Origin: Streptomyces sp. C10-9-1
Lineage (GTDB): Bacteria; Actinomycetota; Actinomycetes; Streptomycetales; Streptomycetaceae
NCBI RefSeq assembly: GCF_024497955.1
Contig: NZ_JANHKP010000005.1
Location: forward strand, 248,001-312,000
Direction of reading: 5' to 3'
DNA length: 64,000 nt
Position 1 is the stretch's first letter; the number at the start of each line of letters is the position of its first letter. Made by a program: the position numbers and the translations under genes. Under the pieces are notes generated by a model that saw nothing but the letters and a program-made list of their open reading frames with translations, searched no databases and was not told the DNA's origin. Below are positions 55,105 through 63,203 of the stretch, piece by piece.

Positions 55105-57477
55105 TCAGCGGGCCGCGGGTCCGGAAGGCGCTCCGCGCAGGGCGGCCACCGTCCGGTAGACCTCGGCGGCCTCCGCGCTCCGTCCGAGCTGTTCGAGGCA
55201 GTGGGCCTCGTCGTTGCGGCTGGCGAGGGTGTCGGGGTGGCCGGCGCCCAGGACCCGCTCCCGGTCACCGGACACCGCCCGGTAGACGGCGTGCGCCTCG
55301 TGCCAGCGGCCCAGCCAGCCCAGGCCCACGGCCACCTCGCGGCGGCTGATCAGCGTGTCCGGGTGGTCGGGCCCCAGCACCCGCTCGCGCAGCGCGCACA
55401 CCTCGCGCGCCTCGGCCAGGGCCTCCTCCCAGCGCGCGAGGCGGCCGAGGTTCACTCCGAACGTGTGCCGGGCCCGCAGCGTCTCGGGGTGGGCCGCCCC
55501 GTTGACCCGCGTGCGGTCGGCGACGAGGGCCCGGTAGGCGTCGAGCGCCTCGGCGCTGCGCCCGAGCCGCCCGAGGCTGATCCCTGCCTCGTAGCGGGCG
55601 GCGAGGGTGTCGGGGTGGTCCGGGCCGAGCGCCCGGGCCCGGGCGGCGGCGACCTCGCGGTAGGTGCCCAGTGCCTCGTCCCAGCGGCCGAGGCGGCCGA
55701 GCGCGTGGGCGACCTCGTACCGGGTGACCAGGGTGTCGGGGTGCGCCGCGCCCAGGACGCGCGTACGGGCCGCGGCGACCTCGTCGGCCGCGAGGTAGGA
55801 CTCCTCCAGGCGGCCCAGGCGCCCCAGGCTGAAGGCCAGGTTGTGCCGGCAGCGCAGGGTGTCGGGGTGCTCGGTGCCGAGCGTGCGCTCCCGGGCCGCG
55901 AGCACCCGGGCGTAGAGCCGGTGGGCCTCCGGGTGGCGGCCCAGCTGGCCGAGGACGTAGGCGGTCTCCTGCCGGGCCGCCAGGGTGTCGGGGTGGTCCG
56001 CACCGAGCCTCCGCTCGCGCGCCGCGGCGACCTCGGCGTGGAGGGCCAGCGCCTCGGCGGCGCGCCCGCCGCGGCCGAGGCCGACGGCCGCCTCGAAGCG
56101 GCTGGCGAGGGTGTCGGGGTGCTCGGCGCCCAGCAGGGCGGCGCGCTCGGCCGCCACGGAGAGGTGCGCCTCCGCGGCCTCCTCCCAGCGCCCCTGGCGG
56201 CCCAGGTGCAGGGCGGCCGCGTGGCGGTCGGCCGAGGCGGCCGGGCTCGCGGGGACCGGGAGGGTGCCGGGGTGGTGCCCGCGCGGGCCGGGACCGACGG
56301 TGCTTCCGGACGGCGGCGCGGACTGCTCCCGGGCGGCGGGGGCGGGCGGGAGGGCCGAGCCGTCGGGGGTGGCGGGCCCCGGCTGGTCGGGGACGCGCCC
56401 GAGGGCGGGCGGGCGGGTCCAGACCGCGGTGAGCGGCGAGGGCCGCCCCGGCCCGGACGTACCGGGGCGGGTGCCGGCCTTCGGCCCGGGGCCCATGCGG
56501 CGCGCCCAGAGCGGCAGTGCCGGGAGCGCGGGAGCGTGGAGGCGCGACGGCGCGGTGGCGGCTCCGGCGGGGTGGGGGCGCTGGAGGACGGTGGTGCCGC
56601 CGAGCGGGTGGGGGTGCGCCGTCGGCGCGCCCGCGGCGAGGCGCAGGCTGCGCAGCAGTTCGCCCGCGTCGGCGGGCCGGTCCTCGGGGGCCTTGGCCAG
56701 GAGCGACAGCACGGCCCGTTCCAGGAACTCGGGGATCTCGGACCGGACCTGGCGCAGGGGGGCCGGAGCGGTGTCGCGGTGGCCGACGAGGACGGCCCAG
56801 GTGTCGTCGTGGTCGAAGGGGGGCGCCCCGGTGGCCAGCTCGTACAGGACGCAGCCGAGCGAGTACAGGTCGCTGCGGTGGTCGACGGCACCGGCGCCGA
56901 TCTGCTCCGGCGACATGTAGTGGGGGGTGCCCATGGCGATGCCGGTACCGGTGACACGGGAGCTGAAGCCGATGTCCGCGCCGAGGCGTGCGATGCCGAA
57001 GTCGCAGATCTTCACGGCGCCGCCGGTGAGCCGCATGATGTTGGCGGGCTTCAGGTCCCGGTGGACGATGCCCTGGTCGTGGGTGTAGGCGAGGGCGTCG
57101 GCGACCTGGTCGGCGATGTCGACGACGTCCGTGACGGGCAGCGGCGCCTGCCGGCCCGCCTCCAGCAGCTGGCTGAGGTTGCGGCCGTCGAGGAGTTCCA
57201 TCACGAGGTAGAGCACCCCGTCGTCGTCCCCGAAGTCGTGGACGACGGTGACCCCGCGGTGCTGGAGGGCGGCGGCGACGCGGGCCTCGCGGCGGAAGCG
57301 CTCCTTGAGCGCGTCGGCGAGGGGGCGGTCGGGTTGCGTGCCCAGCGGCTTCAGGCACTTGACGGCGACACGACGGCCCAAGGACTCATCGTGTGCACGC
57401 CACACCTCGCCCATGCCGCCGCGCCCGATGCGTTCGAGCAGCCGGTACCGGCCATGGATCAGCCTGGTCTCCGCCAT
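55105..57477 (-). CDS. Ser/Thr protein kinase with eight TPR-like repeats
   Basis: A 790-aa PknB-type kinase. The kinase domain (about 10-270) has the glycine loop IGRGGMGEVW, catalytic Lys in VAVKCL, HRDLKPANIM, DFGIAR and GTPHYMSPEQ. A proline-rich linker of about 130 residues follows. The C-terminus has eight roughly 42-aa repeats with the core HPDTLxxR (one HPETL), kinesin-light-chain/NPHP-like TPRs for protein binding. No transmembrane helix is seen. The start at 57477 gives the usual HGRYRLLERIG. Confidence 0.93.
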   Translation of the reverse strand: MAETRLIHGRYRLLERIGRGGMGEVWRAHDESLGRRVAVKCLKPLGTQPDRPLADALKERFRREARVAAALQHRGVTVVHDFGDDDGVLYLVMELLDGRNLSQLLEAGRQAPLPVTDVVDIADQVADALAYTHDQGIVHRDLKPANIMRLTGGAVKICDFGIARLGADIGFSSRVTGTGIAMGTPHYMSPEQIGAGAVDHRSDLYSLGCVLYELATGAPPFDHDDTWAVLVGHRDTAPAPLRQVRSEIPEFLERAVLSLLAKAPEDRPADAGELLRSLRLAAGAPTAHPHPLGGTTVLQRPHPAGAATAPSRLHAPALPALPLWARRMGPGPKAGTRPGTSGPGRPSPLTAVWTRPPALGRVPDQPGPATPDGSALPPAPAAREQSAPPSGSTVGPGPRGHHPGTLPVPASPAASADRHAAALHLGRQGRWEEAAEAHLSVAAERAALLGAEHPDTLASRFEAAVGLGRGGRAAEALALHAEVAAARERRLGADHPDTLAARQETAYVLGQLGRHPEAHRLYARVLAARERTLGTEHPDTLRCRHNLAFSLGRLGRLEESYLAADEVAAARTRVLGAAHPDTLVTRYEVAHALGRLGRWDEALGTYREVAAARARALGPDHPDTLAARYEAGISLGRLGRSAEALDAYRALVADRTRVNGAAHPETLRARHTFGVNLGRLARWEEALAEAREVCALRERVLGPDHPDTLISRREVAVGLGWLGRWHEAHAVYRAVSGDRERVLGAGHPDTLASRNDEAHCLEQLGRSAEAAEVYRTVAALRGAPSGPAAR

Positions 57478-57781
57478 CTCGTGAAGTCGCCCCCGTCGTC
57501 GTTGCTCGCCCTCCCCTGGCCGTCCAGTATGGCGGCCTGTCCTCGCAGTTTGTACGGGGTGGGGCCGCAGGTGGAGGGGCGGCGCGCCATCGCATTCGGA
57601 ATGTGACTTCCTGCGCGGCCCACGGGACGGGAGGGGCCCGGCCCGGCCGCCGCCTCCCGGCGTCCTGCGGTGCCCCGCCTCGGGAGGCGGCGGGGTCGCG
57701 GGGCTCCTCCGCGCACCCGGGCCGCCCTGACGGTGTGCCGGCTCCTCCCCGGCCCCGCTGCGCGGGGGCCCCGCGCCCCCG

Positions 57782-57797
57782 GGCCCCCGCGGGGGCC
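57782..57797 (-). terminator. GC palindrome after the phosphodiester glycosidase gene
   Basis: GGCCCCCG/CGGGGGCC is a perfect 16-nt palindrome 9 nt beyond the stop of the minus-strand gene at 57806, with a second GGCCCCGC/GCGGGG hairpin at about 57751-57768. The rest of the 57478-57805 gap presumably holds the kinase promoter; I see no gene there. Confidence 0.6.
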
Positions 57798-57805
57798 GGG
57801 TGCCG

Positions 57806-60800
57806 TCACGCGGCGTTTCGGGCGGCCGGGGCGGCGCGCTCCACGGTGAGTTCCGCGGTGGCGGTGGTGCCGCCCGCGGTGACGGCGAGGCGGACGGTGC
57901 CCGGTCGCAGGGCCGTGAGCAGCCCGGTGGCCGGATCGTAGGCGGCCGTGTGGCGCGGCCGGGCACCCTCGGGACTCCCGATGTGCAGGCGGGGCGATCC
58001 GGTCCAGTCGGCGCCGACGGGCCAGGCGACCGGGACCCTGCGGCCCGCCTGGACGATCTCCGCGCGGACCGGTGCGGCCTCGCCCGTGCGCAGCACTGCG
58101 GGGGCCGCCAGTTCCAGGGCGTCGGTGCGGGGGCGGGTCTGCACGGAGATCCAGTCCGGCCCGGGGCCCCACGGGGCACGCCGTACCGCGGCCTGCTCGT
58201 CCCGGTCGACCCGGTCGACGCCCACCAGCGACCAGCCGGTGAACCCGCCCGCTTCCGCGGGGCCGGCCGGGCTCTTGGCGGAGTTGCCGTTCACCAGGTA
58301 GGGGACCCCCTCGACACGGGAGGCGTGGAAGACCCCGGCGTGGGCGCCCACCAGGGCGGCGCCCTTGCCGGTGGTGCGCCGGAAGGCGGAGAGCCAGTCC
58401 TCGACCATGGCGGCCTCCTTGCGGTCGGCCAGCCGGCTGGCCTGCTGGGGCGCGGGGTCCCTCGGGGGGACGTGCTGGACGACGACCACGGAGGAGACGT
58501 CCGGGTCCCCGGCGGCCTCGTCGAGCCGGTCGCGGAAGTTGCGGACCTGTTCCAGTCCTCCCCCGCGCAGGGTGAGAGAGGAGGTGTCCAGGGTGATGAA
58601 GCGGGTGCCCCGGTGGTCGAACACCCGGTGCGCGGGACCGAACTCGGCGGTGAAGGCCTCGATGCTGCCGCCCATGACCTCGTGGTTGCCGGGGACGTAC
58701 GTCCAGGGGAGGCCGTCGCCGAGTTCCTCGGTGAGCACCCGGCGGGCGAGGGCCAGGTCCGCGGGGCTGCCCTCGTCGACGAGGTCTCCGGCGACGACGA
58801 GGAGGTCGGGGCCCGCGGCCCTGATCTCGCGCAGCGTGCGCCGCGCCTGGCGTACCAGGGGGCCGTCGGGGTCCCGGGCGACGAACTGGGCGTCGGACAT
58901 CACGGCGAAGCGCCAGTCGCGTGCGGCGGTGGCCGCCGGCCCGGCGATGAGCGGGTCGGTGACACGGGGCGGGTCTGGCAGCTCGACGGCAGGGGGCACC
59001 AGGGCGTCGAGGCCGTCGACGGCGACGCTGCCGGTGTACTGCCTGGCGGCTGAGGTCTCGGCCAGGTAGAAGCGGTGCACGGTGAGCGGGGCGGCCGCCG
59101 CGGCGGGGACGTCGAAGGACACCCGCCGCCAGCCGTTCCAGGTGATGTGCGGCCCGCGCAGCAGGTGGTCGGTGCCGGTGGCGTCCCTGAGGTGGAGGGT
59201 GGGCCAGGCGCCGCGGCCGTCGCCGCGGATCCACAGGCCGAGCCATCCGGGGTGTCCGGGCAGCGGCAGGGGGGAGGGAGGCGAGGCGTAGGCGGCACGG
59301 GTGGCGGTCGACCGGGTGAAGTCGTAGGCGAGTTCCAGGCCGGTGCCCTGGTGCCCGTGGGGCGTGGCGGTGACCGAACCGGTGGCGCGCGCCTGGCTGA
59401 ACGTCCAGTCGGCGGCGTCGTCGCAGGTGCTGACGGACCGTTCGGCGAGGCCGACGGCGACGCCGACGACGGCGGTGCGGCCGCCGGCCCGGGCGGTGAC
59501 GGTGCCGGAGGTGCCGGCACCCGCGCGGGCCGTGACGGTGAACGAGCCCTGCCCGTCGGGGCGCACGTCGAACAGGGCGCGGTCGTACTCCAGCCGGACG
59601 TCGGCCGGTTCCACGGGGGCGCTGTTGCCCTGGGCGTCGTGGCCGACGAGGCCGAAGGCGCCCGAGGCCGGGGCACCGGCGAGGCCGAGGCGCCGGACGG
59701 TGGGGGTGATCCGGGCGAGCGGCCCGAGGACGGCCAGGCGGAGGCTGCCCCGGGCGGGACCGAGTTCGGCGCGGACCTCGGTGGCGCCGGTGCGCAGGGC
59801 GTGGAAGACGCCGTCCGCGTCGACGCGTCCGACCCGGGGGTCGCGGGTGCGCCAGCGCGGGGTTCCCTCCGCGGGGCCGTAGGTCTCGTCGTACCCGGCG
59901 GCGGTGAGCGCACGGGTCAGCCCGGGGAACACCCGCTCCGGACGGCCCCCGCGGACCGGGCCGGAGGTCGGGGCGGTGTCCGCCGGGGTCGCGGTGGCCA
60001 CCCGGAAGCCGTGCAGGCGGCCGCTGCCGTCGGGGGCGGTGAGGGCCAGGCCGTTCGGGACGGGCCGCTCGGCTCCGTCGGAGGGGCTGTTCTCGACGGG
60101 CAGCGCGTCGCTGCCGGGCAGCCGTGCCAGGAGTGTGGAGGAGCCGCCGCCGTCGAGGTTGAGCGCGTTGCGGGCACCCGCCGCGCGCATCATCCGGCCG
60201 AGTTCGGTGAGGGTGACGCCGCCGCTGTCGGCCTGTCTGCCGTCGACGGTGAGGACGTGCATCCGGCGGCCGTCCGCGGAGAAGCCGACGGCGGTGCGCG
60301 GCGCGGGGACGTTGTTGCCCGCGCCGTCGTGGTTCTGCGCGACGCCGTCGACGACCAGCAGTTCCCGTCCGCCGACGGCGGTGCGGGGCAGCGGCCCGCC
60401 GCCGGTGCGCGGCCGGAAGGCCACCGCCACCGGGTCGCCGGGGCGCAGCGCCCGCAGGACGGCGGCGCCGGCCTCCCGCCCGGTCAGGACCGTGGTCCCG
60501 GCCGGGACGGGGCCGCCGCCCGTGCCCTCGTGCACGGAGACGACCCTGCCGCCGCGGACGACGGCCTCGGAGGCCGGGGCCCCGTCGACGGTGAGTGCCC
60601 GGTCCGCGGTGCCCCAGGCCGGGGTGTAGGCGCCGATCCCTCCGGGGGGCACGTCGGCCGCGTTGTAGGCCGCCAGAGGGTGGGCGGATCCGTCGGGCAG
60701 GGTGAGCGTGCCCTCGAAGTACAGCTCCAGGACCCGTCCGGCGCCGCCGGGCCCGAACCCGGCCGCGCGGTGTGCGCCGGTGGCCGGCGAGTGCGTGGCC

Positions 60801-61282
60801 CGGCCGTCGCGGATGCCCGGGCCGAGCGGCGCGCCCGTCCCCGTGATGTCGAAGAAGTCCCCGTTGAACGCGGCCACGGTGCGCCGCCCGGGGCCGGGGT
60901 CGTGGCGGGCGGCGAGTTCGCCGAGGGTGGTGCGCTCGGCGACCAGGCCGGAGGAGAGGTAGTCGGCCCGCACGGTGCCCGCGCCGAGGTCGACGGTGAG
61001 TTCGTCCACCCGCAGCCAGGCGGTGGCCTCGTAGCGGTCGTAGGAGGTGAGGCGGATTCCGGGGGCGACGGGGCGGACCGTGCGCGCCGTCTGCACCCCC
61101 CCGGGTTCCGCGACCGCTGCGGGGGTGCCGCCGGCCGGGACGGGGGGCGGGCCGAGGGGGCGGGCGGCGGCGGGCGGGGTCGGTTCGGGGGTGAAGGCCG
61201 AGGCGGGGGTGGCGGCCCCCGAGGCCAGGGCGGACAGGACCACGAGCGGCACGAGGATGCGCCTTGCTCTGCCAGAGCCCAC
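57806..61282 (-). CDS. Secreted phosphodiester glycosidase/metallophosphoesterase
   Basis: An 1158-aa exported protein. A signal peptide (ILVPLVVLSALASGAATPAS) is followed by an NAGPA-type phosphodiester glycosidase domain (about 60-420) with AFNGDFFDITG and NALNLDGGGSSTLL. Ig-like/beta-sandwich domains come next (about 450-760), then a calcineurin-like phosphoesterase domain with RFAVMSDAQF, VVAGDLVDEG, VPGNHEVMGG and GAHAGVFHASR, and a final Ig-like domain. The start is a GTG at 61282 with GGGAG 6 nt upstream. Probably cleaves extracellular phosphodiester or polymer bonds; the substrate is unknown. Confidence 0.88.
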   Translation of the reverse strand: MGSGRARRILVPLVVLSALASGAATPASAFTPEPTPPAAARPLGPPPVPAGGTPAAVAEPGGVQTARTVRPVAPGIRLTSYDRYEATAWLRVDELTVDLGAGTVRADYLSSGLVAERTTLGELAARHDPGPGRRTVAAFNGDFFDITGTGAPLGPGIRDGRATHSPATGAHRAAGFGPGGAGRVLELYFEGTLTLPDGSAHPLAAYNAADVPPGGIGAYTPAWGTADRALTVDGAPASEAVVRGGRVVSVHEGTGGGPVPAGTTVLTGREAGAAVLRALRPGDPVAVAFRPRTGGGPLPRTAVGGRELLVVDGVAQNHDGAGNNVPAPRTAVGFSADGRRMHVLTVDGRQADSGGVTLTELGRMMRAAGARNALNLDGGGSSTLLARLPGSDALPVENSPSDGAERPVPNGLALTAPDGSGRLHGFRVATATPADTAPTSGPVRGGRPERVFPGLTRALTAAGYDETYGPAEGTPRWRTRDPRVGRVDADGVFHALRTGATEVRAELGPARGSLRLAVLGPLARITPTVRRLGLAGAPASGAFGLVGHDAQGNSAPVEPADVRLEYDRALFDVRPDGQGSFTVTARAGAGTSGTVTARAGGRTAVVGVAVGLAERSVSTCDDAADWTFSQARATGSVTATPHGHQGTGLELAYDFTRSTATRAAYASPPSPLPLPGHPGWLGLWIRGDGRGAWPTLHLRDATGTDHLLRGPHITWNGWRRVSFDVPAAAAAPLTVHRFYLAETSAARQYTGSVAVDGLDALVPPAVELPDPPRVTDPLIAGPAATAARDWRFAVMSDAQFVARDPDGPLVRQARRTLREIRAAGPDLLVVAGDLVDEGSPADLALARRVLTEELGDGLPWTYVPGNHEVMGGSIEAFTAEFGPAHRVFDHRGTRFITLDTSSLTLRGGGLEQVRNFRDRLDEAAGDPDVSSVVVVQHVPPRDPAPQQASRLADRKEAAMVEDWLSAFRRTTGKGAALVGAHAGVFHASRVEGVPYLVNGNSAKSPAGPAEAGGFTGWSLVGVDRVDRDEQAAVRRAPWGPGPDWISVQTRPRTDALELAAPAVLRTGEAAPVRAEIVQAGRRVPVAWPVGADWTGSPRLHIGSPEGARPRHTAAYDPATGLLTALRPGTVRLAVTAGGTTATAELTVERAAPAARNAA

Positions 61283-61575
61283 AACGTCTCCCGTGGATAG
61301 GCCGGTTGAGGACGTGGATCGCGCTGCCGGGACAGTGTCCCGGCGCGCCGGGGGCGGACGGCGCCGGTGGGGGCGGCTGCCGCCGTCGGCGTGCGGACGC
61401 TCTGGCATCCTGGCGGGCTCGGGCGCCGGGAGCGGGGGCACACGCCGGGGCCGGGGCGGCGGTTCCGCCCGACGACGCAGCGGCGGGGTCCGCGCGCCCG
61501 GTGCACGGGCGGCGGCGGTGGTGGTGGCGCGCGGCTGCACCGGGCCTCGGCCGGGCCGTGCCCTGGCGGAGGGAG

Positions 61576-61602
61576 GCGGCCGGGCCGTGACGGCCCGGCC
61601 GC
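61576..61602 (-). terminator. 12-bp stem terminator after the LAxTG gene
   Basis: GCGGCCGGGCCG (61576-61587) pairs perfectly with 61591-61602 around a TGA loop, 52 nt beyond the minus-strand stop at 61655. The remaining 61283-61654 gap shows no gene and contains the glycosidase promoter. Confidence 0.75.
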
Positions 61603-61654
61603 TCGTCCCGCTCCGCCTCTGCGCCGCGGCGGGAGGAGCGGGGAGGCGCTGTGG

Positions 61655-62260
61655 TCAGCCCTGGGTGCTGCGGCGCCTGCGGGAGGCCCACATGATGCCG
61701 GCGCCGGCGGCGACGACCACGGCCGCAGCGCCCGCGATCAGCGGGGTGGAGCTGGAGGAGCCGGTCTCGGCCAGGCCGGGCTCCGAGGGGCTCGGCGCCG
61801 GGGTGGGGGCCTCGGTGCCCGGGGTCTCGCTCGGTGTCGCGCTGGGCGCCGGGCTGGACTCGCTCGGCGACGGCGTGGGCTCGCTCGGGCTGGGGGTGGG
61901 CTCCTCGCAGACCGGTGCGGTCTTGGTCTCGTCGCGCGAGAACTGATCGCCGTCCTGGGCCACGACGACGAGGCGGACCACCACCTCCTTGTCGTGCTCG
62001 GGCAGTTCGAGCACGCGCTCGAAGTCGTTGGCGAAGGTCTCGGTCGGCAGCAGGTCCTTGCCGTCCACCGTGACCGTCACCGTGTTCTCGGTGCGGTTGC
62101 CGTAGTTGGTCAGCTTGATGTCCACCTGCTCGCAGGTGACCGACCACGTCGGGGTGTGGGCCGCGGCGGGCACGGCCGTCAGGCCGACGCCGAGGGCACC
62201 GGCCGCGGCCGCGGCGACGAGGGCCGCCGAGCGCCGCAACGCCCTGTTCTTCTCTCTCAC
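61655..62260 (-). CDS. Sortase-anchored surface protein with an LAxTG signal
   Basis: A 201-aa cell-wall protein. A signal peptide (ALVAAAAAGALGVGLTAVPA) is followed by a beta-sandwich domain (about 40-125) with two cysteines, a Ser/Pro/Thr-rich wall-spanning stalk, and the sorting signal LAETG with hydrophobic tail TPLIAGAAAVVVAAGAGIMW and RRRR. LAxTG is the class E sortase signal of high-GC actinobacteria. The start is a GTG at 62260 with GGAGG at 7 nt; an ATG seven codons upstream is possible. No sortase gene is in the window. Confidence 0.9.
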   Translation of the reverse strand: MREKNRALRRSAALVAAAAAGALGVGLTAVPAAAHTPTWSVTCEQVDIKLTNYGNRTENTVTVTVDGKDLLPTETFANDFERVLELPEHDKEVVVRLVVVAQDGDQFSRDETKTAPVCEEPTPSPSEPTPSPSESSPAPSATPSETPGTEAPTPAPSPSEPGLAETGSSSSTPLIAGAAAVVVAAGAGIMWASRRRRSTQG

Positions 62261-62305
62261 TTGGATCCTCCACGAAGACACGCCACCACTGCTGGCGGTC
62301 CGCGC

Positions 62306-62311
62306 ACCCTA
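62306..62311 (-). promoter_or_regulatory. Candidate -10 box of the LAxTG gene
   Basis: TAGGGT on the minus strand (ACCCTA on plus), 46 nt upstream of the GTG start. No clear -35 was found; an AT-richer patch CTTTAT lies further upstream. Confidence 0.3.
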
Positions 62312-62488
62312 CCGCCGTACGGGGGAGATAAAGCATCCGCCCCAAACATTCCCGGGGGGACGACGGCTGATTTCACGTCATGCGCCCACGGGCCCGACCG
62401 GGGCACCGCGCACCCCCGTTCCGCGCCGTCGCGGTGGCCCGGCTCGGGGCCCTCCGGCGCCTCGTCCGCCCGCCCGCCGCTGCGGGGC

Positions 62489-63109
62489 TCAGGTGTCCCG
62501 GTCGCCGCGCTCCCGCGCCCGCAGCCACAGCGGCAGCACGAACCAGCACAGGACGAACCAGGCGACCATGGCCCCGACCAGCCACAGCGCGTCCGCGTCG
62601 GCCACGGCGACGCGCAGGATCAGCAGCAGTGCGCACGCCATCGTGCACAGGAGCAGCAGGAGCGCGACGACGGTCAGGCGGGAGGCCCAGTCCACCGTCT
62701 GCGGCTTCAGACGGCGGCCCGTGACCGTGCGGTGGAGGGCGACGGGGGCGACCAGGGCGCCCGTGGTGGCCGCTCCGAGCAGCACGGTAACGGTGTAGAT
62801 GGCCCGGTCCGTGCCGGAGAGTTCGGAGAAGCGTGGCTGAAAGGCCACGGTGAGCAGGAAGCCGAAGAGGATCTGCACGCCCGTCTGGGCGACGCGCAGC
62901 TCCTGCAGGAGGTCGATCCAGCGGCGGTCCGCCCGCTCCTCCTCGGTCTCGTGGCGGCCGCGTGGTCCGGCCCCGTGCGGGCCGCGTTCCACGTCGGCAT
63001 CCCGGGCGGGCGAGGCGCCCTCGTGCGCGGGGCCCGTGCGGGCAGGTCCGCCGCCCCGCCCGGGCGGCTCCGGGCGGGCGCCCTCCGGGGGGCCGCCGTC
63101 CTGTGTCAC
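62489..63109 (-). CDS. DUF6328 family membrane protein
   Basis: A 206-aa protein: a charged cytoplasmic N-terminus (about 65 residues), then ELRVAQTGVQILFGFLLTVA, the DUF6328 signature, and about four membrane helices (TVTVLLGAATTGALVAPVAL, LTVVALLLLLCTMACALLLI, LWLVGAMVAWFVLCWFVLPL). Function unknown. The start is a GTG at 63109 with GGGAGG upstream. 94 nt after the transketolase-type gene on the same strand. Confidence 0.9.
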   Translation of the reverse strand: MTQDGGPPEGARPEPPGRGGGPARTGPAHEGASPARDADVERGPHGAGPRGRHETEEERADRRWIDLLQELRVAQTGVQILFGFLLTVAFQPRFSELSGTDRAIYTVTVLLGAATTGALVAPVALHRTVTGRRLKPQTVDWASRLTVVALLLLLCTMACALLLILRVAVADADALWLVGAMVAWFVLCWFVLPLWLRARERGDRDT

Positions 63110-63203
63110 CGCGCCACCTCCCGCGCCTGGTCCCCCGGCGGGCCGTCCCGCGGGGCGGCGCCGGGCCCGGGCGGTGCCGCCCGGGCCCCGGTCGCGGCGC
63201 CGG

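Noticed and set aside
57459..62345. A 1628-codon open frame on the minus strand
   Set aside because: It is an out-of-frame reading of the glycosidase and neighbouring genes, dominated by Arg, Pro and Gly, with no domain.
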